Assembly: GCA_013146195.2 (NCBI GenBank)
Contig: CM028377.1
Location: forward strand, 5,494,239 to 5,558,238
Length of the DNA: 64,000 nucleotides
DNA from: Codonopsis lanceolata
Lineage: Eukaryota > Streptophyta > Magnoliopsida > Asterales > Campanulaceae
Direction: 5' to 3'
The notes below the pieces were generated by a model that did no database searches, was not told where the DNA came from, and saw only the letters and a list, made by a program, of their open reading frames with translations. A program made the translations under genes and the position numbers. Positions 22,640 through 35,800 of this stretch are shown piece by piece (position 1 is the first letter of the stretch; each line of letters starts with the position of its first letter).

Positions 22640-25451
22640 TGTGACCCGACGGCAGGACCCGACCCAACGAGATCGGTGGTCGTGCCGTCCAAATAAACAA
22701 TAATACAAGCATGCGCCTTGTGGTAGGATTATAAAATTCATGTGGCGCAACATCATACACGAATAACAACTTCGGCTACACTTGGTGGGAAAACAAATTA
22801 ATATAAACAAGTCATCGGCGGCGTTACGGTAGGAACCCAACACTACTCCTACAATTTTAACACATGCTTATAAAAACCTCAACGGCCCAACATGCTGGGA
22901 ACAACAACAACAATAATACTTTAAACAAGCTTTAGCGGAAGAAAGCGTAATGAACCATCAACATATAAACAAGCACGACATATAAGTCGGTCGGCACAAA
23001 AGATTATGAATAACTAGTAATCAAGTTTACTACAACAACAACAAAACCCAAAGTCAAGTCTAGATGACTTGCTTCCCAACGTCCTTGCCAAAAACAAAGG
23101 TCTATCTACAAAACCCAAAAGAACAACCTCTAGCTACTTAAGCAACCAAGCGCAAGTATGGCGAGTCTACGTGAAGGCTCGTCTCCTCGGCTCGGATCTA
23201 AGGAAAACAAAGCAAACAAATAGGGTAAAGTCGAAAGACTTAGTAAGTTACTAAAAATGCATGTTCATGTTATAGCATGACATTTATCTCAATTATGGTA
23301 CATGATCATCATATAGCACTTAGCACATTATTCACGTAAGTGCGGAAAATAAATCATACAAGTAGGATATGATATAGTCACGGCAACCTTAGTAGCTCTG
23401 CAATACACTCATTCTTGGTTCGTGCCATCGATGTTATGTGAATTCATCGACTCATACCGAGAACCTACTCGATTTCGTTGCTTGCGCCGGTGCGGCAGCG
23501 TATTGATACGGCAAGGGGCTACTTCCCCCTTGGGGCCACAGTGGAGGTGTGTGAGGTCCCAGTGCGGCGATCCATAGCGAGCACGAATCCCATAATCGTG
23601 AAGGCGTGCATCGTCCCACCCGACTTAATAAACAAACCAAATAATGTCGGTGGACTCAATGTGATGCACAAGTAGATGTTTACTTGACTTAAACCAATTG
23701 GGATCGAATTAGGCAAAGGCGTTTCGACCAACCAAGTAGGGTATTAATCTCTACCATAAAACATGTCAAGGCAATTAATTGCTCAAAACCAATCTTTCAT
23801 AACAACTTTGCAAACAATTATATCAAGCTCATATTTGAGTAAACTCAATCAGCGATTGTCCAAACTTCGTAGGGATTGAAATTAGAGTTCAACATGTTCA
23901 ATTCTTCCCTAGAGTCGACTCGTTGAGTCTTTCCTCTAAATTCCCAATTTTGGAGAAATTGAAGCTATGTCTTCATAACCCAACCTAGGTCATTTCTAAG
24001 TTCAACAAGGTTGTAAATTCACCAAGGTATTGCAATGTGATTCATATACATCATAGAGTTCAACTTGAGGATAGAACACATAACAACTTAACAACATACA
24101 ATGTAGGCTCAAATTAGGGCATTCACATATTGCACATTCCAAAGCAACATATATAATACATGTTTCTAACATGTTCAAAACCTTAAATAGACAAGATGAA
24201 AGAGTATTATAAACTTCCATAGGCAAGAAATCATCCTATACATGCTCCTAGCAAGTTCATACTTTCAAAATACAAGTAGAAGGCATAGGAAGCAATTATG
24301 TGTCCTCATTGACCTCATACATCATAAACTTTGTTTCCTTAGGGGTCAATGAGAACTAAAAGAAGAAGAAAAGAGTAACTTACTTGTGTTCCACGGCAAA
24401 AAGAAATAGAAAACCGTTCGGTTGAAAATGATCTACTCTTCAAGCCACATACTTTTGATGAAGGTGGCTTGGGCAAATGAGTGAAGGATCAAGGAAGAAG
24501 AAGAAGACAACTCCAAGAACTCAAGAGAACACCATGGGAGAAGCTAACCACGTTTTTGGAGAGTGTAGGAGAAGAATGAAGGTCAACAATCGGGTTGTGG
24601 CTTTATTTCTTGAAAATCGAGTGGGACAAGTGTCACTTGGTTGTGGTCTCTTTAAAATCTGATTGTGTGGTTTAAAGATCAACAAAGCTCTCTTAATCCA
24701 TCCTTATAACTAGTTAGATATGTTAGGACATAAGTGGAGAGGGTTAGGGAGGTTTAAATGAGGTTTAGAAAAGGTTTGGATAGGGGTTTGGGTGTATAAA
24801 TGTATGCAAAAACAAAAGCAGGGAAAAAATCCAGTTGGTCCACGATGTTGAGGCGGGCGCCTCACCAAAGCCAGTGGGCGCCTCGGATCTTGGGGCTTGG
24901 GCGATTTTGAATTGCTCTCGGCTTTTGAGGCGGGCTAGTGGTCAAGTCGATGCTTGGCCTCGTTTAACCCTGAACTTGGTCTAAACATGTCCTAAATGGT
25001 CCCAAACTTATGGGAAACCATTCTAAGGTCTAACCCAACTCAAAACAAGTCGGAAACACACCCGAACAACATCCGAAACAAGGTAGAACAAGGCTCGAAT
25101 CATGCGACGAATGGTTAACGAATCAAACACCATTCAAACTAGGATAACTTGGACATGAAAAAGGCTTGTTTCAACATGGTTATGACCTGAATACAAAGCC
25201 AAGAACTCAGAACACTTCGAGCAGACGAAATAGAAGCAAACGAGCAACGAGGGAAAATCGCTAAGGCCAAAACAAGCAATCGAACCGGCGATTCAACAAG
25301 CAAGCATACATGATTCTAAACATGTTAAGAACTTCATGAATGACTTATGAATGTTTCTAAAACATTTATAACCTAAGTAAACATGCTCACAATCAACAAG
25401 AAAGCATGAAGGCAAGCACACAATGCACATGCAAGAGTACGGGGTGTTACA
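22640..25451 (-). repeat. 3' LTR of a Ty3/gypsy chromovirus-type element
   Basis: On the plus strand it runs TGTGACCCGACGG to GGGGTGTTACA, so on the element's strand it opens TGTAACACCCC. Directly beyond it (25452-25465) is the complement of a purine tract (AAAGGAGGGGAGAG), which fixes it as the 3' LTR of a minus-strand element. At about 2.8 kb it is long, as in Tekay/Del-type plant gypsy elements. A segment near 23500-23625 (ctacttcccc, cagtggaggtgtgtg, gcatcgtcccacc) recurs in the LTR matter at 35710-35840 and 38765-38885. Small frames inside are not genes. Confidence 0.85.
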
Positions 25452-25920
25452 CTCTCCCCTCCTTTAGGAATTTAGTCCATAAATTCTTACCAAGTTCATC
25501 GAACAAATGTGGATGCTTCTCGCGCATCTCCGCTTCCGTTTCCCAAGTCGCTTCCTCAATGTTGTGGTTTCTCCAAAGAACTTTGACTAAGGGAATTCTT
25601 TTGGTTCGTAGCACTTGCTCTTTGGTATCCAAAATCTTCACGGGCTTTTCAACATAAGACATATCCGGCTCAAACGTTATCTCCTCATACTCAAGTACAT
25701 GGGACTCATCTTTCAAATACTTCGCAACATGGAAACATGGAAGACATTATGAGTCTCGAAAGTGAAGGTGGCAATGCAATTCGATACGCTAAGGACCCAA
25801 CTCTCTCAAGAACCTCGAATGGGCCAATGTACCTCGGTGTAAGCTTCCCTTTCTTGCCAAATCTCTTCGTACCCCTTCTTGGTGACACCTTCAAGAACAC
25901 GTAGTCTCCACTTGGAACTT
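25452..25920 (-). pseudogene. Gypsy integrase C-terminus and chromodomain (partial, cut by gap)
   Basis: On the minus strand 25900-25706 reads GTKRFGKKGKLTPRYIGPFE followed by VLERVGSLAYRIALP, the usual end of a plant gypsy integrase. A frame change leads to 25716-25447, with VEKPVKILDTKEQVLRTKRI, PLVKVLWRNHNIEEATWETE and MREKHPHLF. This is a chromodomain, the module that steers chromovirus integration to marked chromatin. The integrase and chromodomain pieces are in different frames, so there is a shift near 25710. The upstream part is lost in the N gap. Confidence 0.86.
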
Positions 25921-26020
25921 NNNNNNNNNNNNNNNNNNNNNNNNNNNNNNNNNNNNNNNNNNNNNNNNNNNNNNNNNNNNNNNNNNNNNNNNNNNNNNNN
26001 NNNNNNNNNNNNNNNNNNNN
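25921..26020. other. Assembly gap (100 N)
   Basis: Exactly 100 N, a standard placeholder. Sequence on the two sides belongs to different elements (minus-strand gypsy, plus-strand copia), so true content and distance are unknown. Confidence 0.98.
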
Positions 26021-26199
26021 TAGGAAAACCTAATCTCTGGCCTCCCTTTAATAAAGCATGGGTTCAAGTTGGTCTTGAATCCGATAAGTTTGTACTTTAA
26101 GAAAGTGGAGTTTCATGGGCAAGGGTTACCTCAATGAGGGCTTGTTCAGTGTAATGTACTGGTGGTAACCCCACCAACAATAGTAGCATTAATAAAGCA

Positions 26200-28790
26200 T
26201 CTACATCTTCTTCTTACTTGGCGAGCACTCTAATATTTAGAATCTTAGACTAGGTCATGTTACCATGATTCTATAAAGACGATTAATGCAAATGGAATTA
26301 ATTCCAAAAGCTCAATCGACACTAAGGAAAAATTTCAAATATGTGTTGAGGCCAAACAAACAAGAACCTCCTTTCAAACAATACAACGTGACACTCGACC
26401 ACTGTAGAGCTAGTTCATAGCGATCTATGTGATTTTAAATCCATAGAGTCATGGTGGGAAAACTATTTCATCACCTTTATTGATGATAATACGTTATTGT
26501 CATCTTTACTTGTTAAATAGTAAAGACGAAGCGTTTGAGGCATTTAAAATGTACAAGAACGAAGTAGAAAATCAACTTGAGAAAAGATAAAAACTCTCAA
26601 ATATGATAGAGGAGGTGAATGCACATCCTTTTAATGACTTTTGTGCAGCACATGGAATAATTCATCAAGTGACTTCCCTATACTCCACAATCCAATGGGA
26701 TAGTGGAAAGGAAAAAATCGCACACTAAAAGAAATGATGAATTCATTACCGATTCAATCTTCACCCTAAATGTGGGCTTTGAGGGGTGTGCTCATAGCAA
26801 ATTACTTGCTCAACAAGTTACCACACAAGAAATTGGAGCAAACTCCATGAATTATGGACCGGTCGAAAACCTTCCTATAAATTCATCAAAGTGTGGGGGT
26901 GCTTGGCTAAGGTGGCAGCACCATTACCTAAAAAGATGAAAATCGGTCCAAAAGCCGTAGATTGTATCTTCATAGGATATGTCGGAGTAGTGCCTATAGG
27001 TTCTTAGTGCACAAGTCCGACAATCCAAATATTGAAGTAATACAATACTCGAATCAAGAAATGTTACATTTTTGAAAACATATTTCCATTAAAAATAACC
27101 AAAATACTAATGGAAAGCGCTCATTTCCTTGGAACACAAGCGAAATACGAGAATGAGGTCCCTCACGAGCAGTGGTCCCATGGACATAGTCCAAGAAGAC
27201 CATACAACACTGAATGATGAACCAAGAAGAGCAAACGGGCAAAAATAACTAAAACCTTCGGACCCGACTTGACCACATTTATAGTGGATAATGAAGCTGC
27301 AGACGCTCAAAGAAGCAATGTCTACTCCATTAGATTGGAAAGAAGCCATTAATGGCGAAATATCTTCCATTATGTGAAACCACACTTGGGAATTAGTTGA
27401 TCTTCCCAAGGTGTGTAAAGCATTGGTCAGAAATTTTCTCAAAGAAAATTAAAACCCGATGATTCCATTGATAAGTATAAAGCACGATTAGTCGAAAAAG
27501 GGTTTAATCAAAAGGAAGGTGTTGATTATTTTGACACTTATGCCCCTGTCATCAATTAGACTAATAATTGTTTTGCAACTGCACGGTCTTAGCATACATC
27601 AAATGGATGTTAAACGCCTTCTAAATGGGGAACTCGAAGAAGAAATCTATATGAATCAACCCGAATGATTCAAGCTCAAACTAAAGTATGCCGATTAATC
27701 AAATGTAATTAGATAGCAAAGCAAAAACAATGGCATAAACGTTTTGATGACGTAGTACTTGCTAATGGGTTCAAGATCAACGAATGTGACAAATGTGTAC
27801 TAAAAATAACAACATGGTTACGCCCTTATCTCCTCTACGTAGATGACATGCTCATCATCGGCAATAACGACAACATGATCAAGGACACCAAGAAAATGTT
27901 GGCCAACAAAGTTCGACATGAAAGACCTTGGGATATTGATGTCATCTTTAGGTATTAAAATATCTAGAACATTGATCATATTATCACAATCTATTATCAA
28001 TTCACAGATCGAGAACATCAGATAATAGTATTGCAAAAACTCCAATAGACCCAAACTTTCATCTCAAAGAACCTCCCACGTGTGTATCTCAAATTGAATA
28101 CTCTGTAATTGAAGTCTAATGTATCTAATTGCCTCACACCATATATTGCTCAAACAGTCAATCGTTTAAGATTTAATAGCAATCTGGACATGATCACCGA
28201 AGGCTATATTGTAAGAGTCCTTAGGTATCTACGATACACTAAAGACTATGGGTTTACTATTCTAAGTATCCGGCGGTAATTTGCACTATTCTAAGTATCC
28301 AGCGGTAATAGAAGGTTATAGTGACGCCAACCGATATCGATACTAACTGTCTTCGAAGTCCGAAGTGGATTTGTATTTACACTTGGTGGTGGTATCGCAT
28401 GGCAAATCTTCCAAAAGCAGACTTACATCACAAGATCTCTGATGGAATCAATTTATCGCTTTAGATAAAAACGGCGGAAGAAGCCAAATAGCTCGCAACT
28501 TCCTAGAAAATCTTCGGCATGGCCCTCGACCCGTGCGACTATATAGCCATCCATTGCGGCGGCCAAGCCGCGTGGAAGGGGCAAAATAATATGTATAACG
28601 GTGAAATCACGACACATACGAAGGCGTCACAATACCGTTAGGCGCTAAACTCTCAAATGGAGTAATCACCGCGATCGTACATTCGATCGAAAAGACAACC
28701 TAGCGGATCCACTAACTAAAGGTGCGTCTAGCTCAGAGCAAGTATGCAACTCATCGAAGGAATGGGCCTAAAGCCTATGAAATAAAGAAT
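26200..28790 (+). pseudogene. copia4 pol remnant (integrase, RT, RNase H)
   Basis: Frames are short and scattered, but ordered copia motifs are readable: LGHVTMI (zinc-binding region), ELVHSDLC, FITFIDD and SKDEAFEAFKMYKNEVENQ (integrase), GELEEEIYMNQP and LLYVDDMLIIGNN (RT active site YVDD at about 27833-27850), then AWQIFQKQ-like RNase H sequence near 28400. Stops and frame changes occur every few tens of codons, and several segments have lost bases, so it is old. It is unlike copia1/2 and closer in motif text to TNT-type elements. Confidence 0.8.
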
Positions 28791-29362
28791 AATTTAGCGG
28801 CAAACCCCACCTAGGCGATTGGAGATCCCATGGTCTAGGTTCAGGGACAACCCAACTAAATTAATCTCCAATTTAAAACACTAAGGGGACTTAAGTCCTA
28901 CCCATTCCTATGGTGAAACACACTAGTGTTATCCGTCACGGTATAGGATAAGTTTTTGCTTTTTAATAGTTCCTATGACTTGAATCGTCAAGGAGTTCGA
29001 CAACAACTCTTTATAGGCAATCACCTATATGAATGTAAGACGCCGATCTTATGAGAATTACGAGGCTAAAATTCTCTAAAAACATTCACAGAACCAGGTA
29101 TCGTTCAGGGCCAAAATGAACACAAACGAAGAATCACACCTTGTTTGAGGTTAGCTGTGTGATGGCTATTGTCTTTGTTGACATTAAACACTAATTAGTT
29201 CAAGACACTCAAGTCACTAATTAGTAAGTCATCACGATAGTATATCATGAGGAAAGGTTCAAAGCCAAAAGCCACCTATTCCAGTACAATTACTCTTAGT
29301 TGTATCTCAGTAAATATCAATATGTTATCAACTTACATGATATCTTATTCAATGTGGGGGAT

Positions 29363-30126
29363 TGTTGGAAACTTGGTTTCCAATAAACATGAATAAGGCT
29401 AAGTCATGTAAAATGAAGTGTGGGAATCCCACATTGGGAACAAAATGAAACAAGCTCTACCTTATAAGGTAGAGCTTTGAGGCTTTACTTTCAGGCCCTT
29501 GGGCCACTACACTTTTGTGTAGGAGGGAAGACCTACCTAGGTGCAGGTCCAAACACATACGCACGCGCCGCCGCCGCCTGCCCGTCCTGGCTTGCTTGTC
29601 TGTCTGAACCTATCTTTTTGATACTGGTTCATTTGGAGTGTGACATTTTCAGCGTGAACGTTTTCTACATAGAGTTCAAACAGTTCAAGTTCACGCTTAA
29701 TAGTTATCGAAAGTTATGTATGAAAAGTTGTGTGCTTTTGAACAACGTGAATTATGTATATGAAAAGTTGTGTCTGCTGACAACAAAGTTCTGCTTTTAG
29801 ACAACCAACCGCTCCAACTACTCCCAACCGCCATCCCCAACTGACACTTAAATACTGCCTTCAAACCACGTTTTTGGAATCGAAAATTCTCCTCTTTCTG
29901 CACAACTTTTCGCCCAATCACGAGAATACAAGAATAAGAAAGATCGACGTAGTTAAGATCGGAAGATCTGCCTCTTCAATCACGTAAGTATCCTCAAACC
30001 TCGGAGACTTCACTGGCATACCCCGGCCCACCAGATCGATGCTGCTTTTTGTCTTAAGGAAAGAGCTTAATTGCTCGAGGATATTTGTCATTCTTTTGTG
30101 CACAAACACTTGCATTACTGGAAACA
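29363..30126 (+). repeat. 3' LTR of copia4
   Basis: It starts TGTTGGAAACTTGGTTTCCA directly after a G-rich purine tract and contains gtgtgggaatcccacattgg, a phrase common in plant copia LTRs. The end is set at ggaaaca (30126) by its TG...CA form only; there is no second LTR to compare, so it may be off by tens of bases. Confidence 0.65.
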
Positions 30127-30149
30127 TTAAATCAGCCATACACATTCCT

Positions 30150-30156
30150 ACACCAA

Positions 30157-30201
<45 letters not shown>

Positions 30202-31178
30202 TCTCTACTAAAGGTATTCTCATTTACTAAACTTTTTAATTTCATTTTCTACTCTCTCCCACATTTCGTTTATTATTCAAATATTAAAATTGATTCGTAT
30301 TAGATTTGAAATCGATATTCGAATTATTAAATACTATTTTAGTATTCAATTCGAAATTTTATTTCTAATTTTTACTTTTTTATAAAATTTGTTTATCAAA
30401 CAATGATTCGAGTATTTGATTCAATACTATTCAACTTTTTTACTCGACTATTCTATTTGAGTATTCTAATTTTAAATATGAAGTAAATACGAATAAAAAT
30501 TAAGGTTTTTTTTCCTAACTTAACCATATATATTTATTAAATATATTCAATATATATCTTATTCGAATAATATTCGTGAATATTCGAATCGAATACCTCG
30601 ATGCTCGTATTCGAATTTGAATATTTTAAATACGAATACCGAATTTCGAATACGAATATCGAATCGGCTCAAAATTATTTTATTTGTTTACACACTTACT
30701 TGGGAACATGGAGGGGTGGAGCTACAGCAAAGAAGAGAGTGGGGTTCCTTCCATTTTGAGAAAGAGACATATTGTACCTTTTATATTTTGAGAATTAATA
30801 TTTTGTACTAAAAGATGATTAACATTAATCCCCTTTGTTTAGAAAAAAAATTCCTCCAACGCTAAGCTCAAGTTTTCGTAAACACATAAGCGCAAAAGGG
30901 TTTCTCGTCACCATTTATATAAATATAAACACATTCCTCAAAAAGCAAAAAAAATAAAATTAAAAAAAATCACCTTTTTTAAAGAAACGAGAAGTAATTT
31001 TTCCTCCAATGCGCTTTGTCCTTCCCATTGCTCTCACCTTCCCTACTCCATGCTTCTCCATTGGCCGACGACTCCATCCGTGCAATTCTCCATTTTCCTA
31101 ACTTCATCCCTTGAGACAAACTAAACCAGACTTCACAATTCTCCAGCCCGACTCCAATTCTCTTCTTCCGTCCGCCAA

Positions 31179-31222
<44 letters not shown>

Positions 31223-32846
31223 ACTAAAGGTATTCTTATTTATTAAACTTTTTAATTTCACTCTCTACTCTCTGCCACATTTCATTTATTATTCAAATAT
31301 TAAAATTGATTCGCATTAGATTTGAAATTGATATTCGAATTATTCAATTCGAAATTTTATTTCTGATTTTTGTTTTTTACAAAATTTGTTTATCAAACAA
31401 TGATTCGAGTATTTGATTCAATACTATTCAACTTTTTTACTTGATTATTCGATTTGAGTATTCAAATTTTAAATATGAACTAAATACGAATAAAAATTAA
31501 GGTTTTTTTTCCTAACTTAATCATATATATTTATTAAATATATTCAATATATATCTTATTCCAATAATATTCGTGAATATTCGAATCGAATACCTCCATG
31601 CTCGTATTCGAATTCGAATCCTTATGGAATTAAAAAAAGTATTCGAATTTGAATATTTTAAATACGAATACCGAATTTCGAATACGAATTTCGAATCGGT
31701 TCAAAATTATTTTATTTATTTACACCCTTATTTGGGAACGTGAAGGGATGGAATTACAGCAAGGAAGGGAGTGGGGTTCCTTTCATTTTGAGAAATAGAC
31801 ATATTGTACATTTTGTATTTTGAGAATTAATATTTTGTACTAAAAGATGATTAACATTTAGTCCCCTTTGTTTAGAAAAAAAATTCTTCCAACGCTAAGC
31901 TCAAGTTTCGTAAACACATAAGTGTAAAAGGGTTTCTCGTCACCATTTAAATAAATATAAACACGTTCCTCAAAAAGCAAAAAAATTAAAATAAAAAAAA
32001 TCACCTTTCTTTAAAGAAACCAGAAGTAATTTTTCTTCCATTGCGCTTTCTCCTTCCCATTGCTCTCACCTTCTCCACTCCAAGCTTCTCCATTGGCCGA
32101 CGACTCCATCCGTGCAATTCTCCATTTTCGTAACTTCATCCCGCGAGACAATCTAAACCGGACTTCGCAATTCTCCAACCCGACTCCAATTCTCTTCTTC
32201 CGGTCGCCAACGACTCTCTCTCTCTCTTTCTCTCTCGCCTCTCCACTAAAGGTATTCTTATTTATTAAACTTTTTAATTTCATTCTCTACTCTCTCCCAC
32301 ATTTCGTTTATTATTCAAATATTAAAATTGATGCGTATTAGATTTGAAATTGATATTCGAATTATTCGATACTATTTTAGCATTTGATTCGAAATTTTAT
32401 TTCTGATTTTTGTTTTTTACAAAATTCGTTTATCAAACAATGATTCGAGTATTTGATTCAATACTATTCAACTTTTTTACTCGACTATTCGATTTGAGTA
32501 TTCAAATTTTAAATAAGAAGTAAATACGAATAAAAATTAAGGTTTTTTTCCTAAATAATATTCGTAAATATTCGAATCGAATACCTTCATGCTTGTATTC
32601 GAATTCGAATCCTTATCGAATAAATAAAATAGTATTCGAATTTGAATATTTTAAATACGAATACCGAATTTCGAATATCGAATAGGCTCAAAATTATTTT
32701 ATTTGTTTACACCCTTACTTGGTAACGTGGAGGGGTGGAGCTACAGCAAGGAAAGGAGTGGGGTTCCTTTCATTTTGAGAAAGAGACATATTGTACCTTT
32801 TGTATTTTGAGAATTAATATTTTGTACTAAAAGATGATTAACATTT
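30150..32846. repeat. Tandem array, block 2
   Basis: It resumes mid-unit at ccaacgactctctct (30152) with the (CT)n tract, then unit starts at about 30600, 31597 and 32588. It stops at acattt (32846), where gypsy LTR sequence begins. Units here are slightly shorter (about 995 bases); the 30600 unit lacks the cgaatccttatcgaataaa phrase. The phase jump between 22635 and 30150 means part of a unit, or several units, was lost at the insertion. Confidence 0.92.
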
Positions 32847-35800
32847 TGTGACGACCCGACCCGGATTCCAGCACGGAATCTCGAGATCGTGCCGCTGGAA
32901 CTACACAAGAGAGGACAAACACTTGCTAAAACAAAGTGCAAGTGGAACATTCGAGCTACCAAGCTCTAGACAGGAACAAGAAGTCGTACTAAAATACGTA
33001 TTTCAAAATTTTGAAGATGCGGAAGCGTTAAAGAACAAGCCCTCGAGCTTAAGAGCTCGAGACTGAAACAAATGAAACCAAGAGAGGCCTTGCCTCACGA
33101 GGTATGAAAATGAAACTCGCGTGCAGCAACATTGCAGACGCAGAACTAACCATCGGCACTCCAGCCGCTTTCATCAAAAACCAACCTGATATAACAATGA
33201 CCCACGGCTAAAGCATACCAGGTAACAACAACAACAACCAAAACAACAACTAGGATAACTAGAATAATGAAATCCTTGAAGCTACTACGCCTCAGTACAA
33301 CCGACGATTATTATACTGGAGCACTCGTGCCTGACTACAAATGTCGGCTATAGGAATAATACAACAATACTAGAACAATCTACCCGACTGCAAAGTTTAT
33401 ATAACTTTACAAAAGAAATACTGTCCTCAACAAAGTAAAAAGACACAAATATAAATACTGAAATAAGCGGACTAGGTTCCGCTAGCAAAAGCTCAGGAGG
33501 AGATAATTGCACATATATCACGACCTCAACTCAACTATTGATCCATGTGGCTCTGCTACAGACGGGATCTACTCAGCCTCAACGCGGCTAACGAACAACT
33601 GCACATTGGAAAGTAAAGTACGGAGTGAGTCATAAAGACTCAGTACGCTACTACAACCAACATATCATAAATGAAACATTGTTATAATAAAACATGGCAT
33701 CGCTACTTTATTTACTAAAAACTACTTAAGACGTGTCGTATACTCGACACTTCTCAAGATAATCTCTCTGTTCATGTATTAAATCGTCCAAACGACTAGG
33801 GTGAAATTCCCTGATCATAAACAAACCAAATAAGTCAGAAAACATTTCACAAAGAATCAACATATATAAAGGAATGTATATCTATATATATATACACTTT
33901 ATGTCATTCCTGGAATTCTCAAGTATAAGTATATGTATCTACATATATACATAACAAGTCTCTCACTAATTTACAATCAATACAAACATGGTCATTTAGA
34001 TTTCATGTCTCATGTAACACTTTGTTATCACATAAGTGATCATAGTAAGCCACATAAAGGTTTAAGAGAGAATACCGAATCAATGTCGCTGTGTTGCTCC
34101 TGCAATCACAAATATTAATCATAGGTCAAGTGCTGATACCCGTGATCGGTATCAAAGTACCGAGCCTTTCTCGGTCCGAGTTTCTACTCGAAAATAGCAC
34201 TAGCCAATGCGCTTGATTTACTCCCGACCCGGATTCCAACACGAAATCCCAAGGTCGTGCCGCTGGAACTAACTTAAGAAGAGGACAAACACTTGTTAAA
34301 CATTAGTGCTAGTCAAACAGTCGAGCAAACTCACTCTAAACATGAACATAACGCCGCACTAAAATACGGTATTTCAAAAATCGAATCAACGGAAGCAATA
34401 TAAGAAAGAAGTCTCAAGCTATGAAGCTCGAAACCAACGACAATGAAACCAAGAGAGACATTATCTCTCAAAGGAGGAAAACCAAAACTCGTGTGCCGCA
34501 ACATTGCAGACGCTAATCAAACCATCTAAGCACTCCGTGCCGGCGCTTCAACAAAGAACCAACCCGATATCTCAATTACCCAACGGCTAAAGCATATGGG
34601 TCAATCAACAACTATAAAAACTAGAATAAGGAAATTCCCCCAAAGTTACTGCGGTGCCCTGAGACAATGAAATAAATACTAAAACCACAAACAAGGCACG
34701 ACACAACACGCCGGCCAAGAAAACCCAATACAAATACCCAAGTATTCTACCCAACCGTAAAGTCTAATTAACTTTACAAAATGTCGATCTCACAAGAATA
34801 ACAAAGTACATTAAATCAATGACAATGCTAAAAGGAACAAGACTCCACAAGTCGCTACTCGAAAGTCGGCCGCTACAAACACGAACCACACGATCTAACC
34901 TCGATCTATCGACCACCTCGCTAGCTACACGATCTACTCGACCTCGCAAATGATCGCTATTGCAACTAAAAACAAGTACGGGATGAGTCATAATGACCCA
35001 GTACGCTATCACAATATATATGCAATATATAATTATATATGTAACATAAACATAACCATAATGTCATTTATAAATGACAGAAAAACCCGTGAAGAGGCGT
35101 CGTATCGTTTCGATACTCCACAAGATATCCACTCCTTCTTACTTACTAAACCGTCCAAATGAACCAGGGTGTAATTCCCTGTTCACACACAAATCAAATG
35201 AATTAGAAGGTAGTTCCCACAAAACATCATATGCAAGTATACATATCATTATATATACGAACCAAGCTATTCACACTGTTACCACGTGTAAAGGGTGCAT
35301 GTTTATATATATACACCTATATCAATATGTATATCTCTAAATATACATATCAAATCTCTCATAAAATCATCAGGCATAAGTGTGCATATCTATATATATA
35401 CACATCAAGATACAAGTATGCATATATCTATATACACATATCAAATCTCTCATATATCATCAGCCAATACAAACATGGTCAATAAGATCTCATGTTCAAC
35501 TAACACTTTGTTATCACATAAGTGCCCATAGTAAGCCACATAAAGGATAGAGAAGATACCAAATCACTTTCGTCGTAATTGCTCCTGCAATCACAACTGT
35601 TAATCATATCGTGCCAGTGATACCCGTGTTCAGGTATCAAAGTACCGAGCTCTCTTCTCGGGTCTGAGATCTCTTCTCAGGAAAATAGCACTAGCCAATG
35701 TGCTCAATTGGTTACGACAAAGGGGGCTACTTCCCCACTGTAGCTAGCAGTGGAGGTGTGTGTGAAACCCGAATCCGGTACGGCGATACATTACAATCAC

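Larger units (their letters stand above)
26021..30126 (+). mobile_element. copia4: heavily decayed Ty1/copia, 3' part with LTR
   Basis: Plus-strand copia remains from the gap to the 3' LTR (29363-30126). Landmarks run in order: GAG-pre-integrase (about 26240), integrase core (about 26410-26600), RT (27480-27860), RNase H (28390-28550), then a noncoding 3' region and a purine tract (gtgggggat, 29354-29362) before the LTR. The 5' part is beyond the gap. After the LTR the tandem array resumes at about 30150 in a different phase from where it stopped at 22635. Confidence 0.78.

Noticed and set aside
29477..29800. 107-codon frame in the copia4 LTR
   Set aside because: It falls wholly within an LTR and has low-complexity, unfamiliar sequence.
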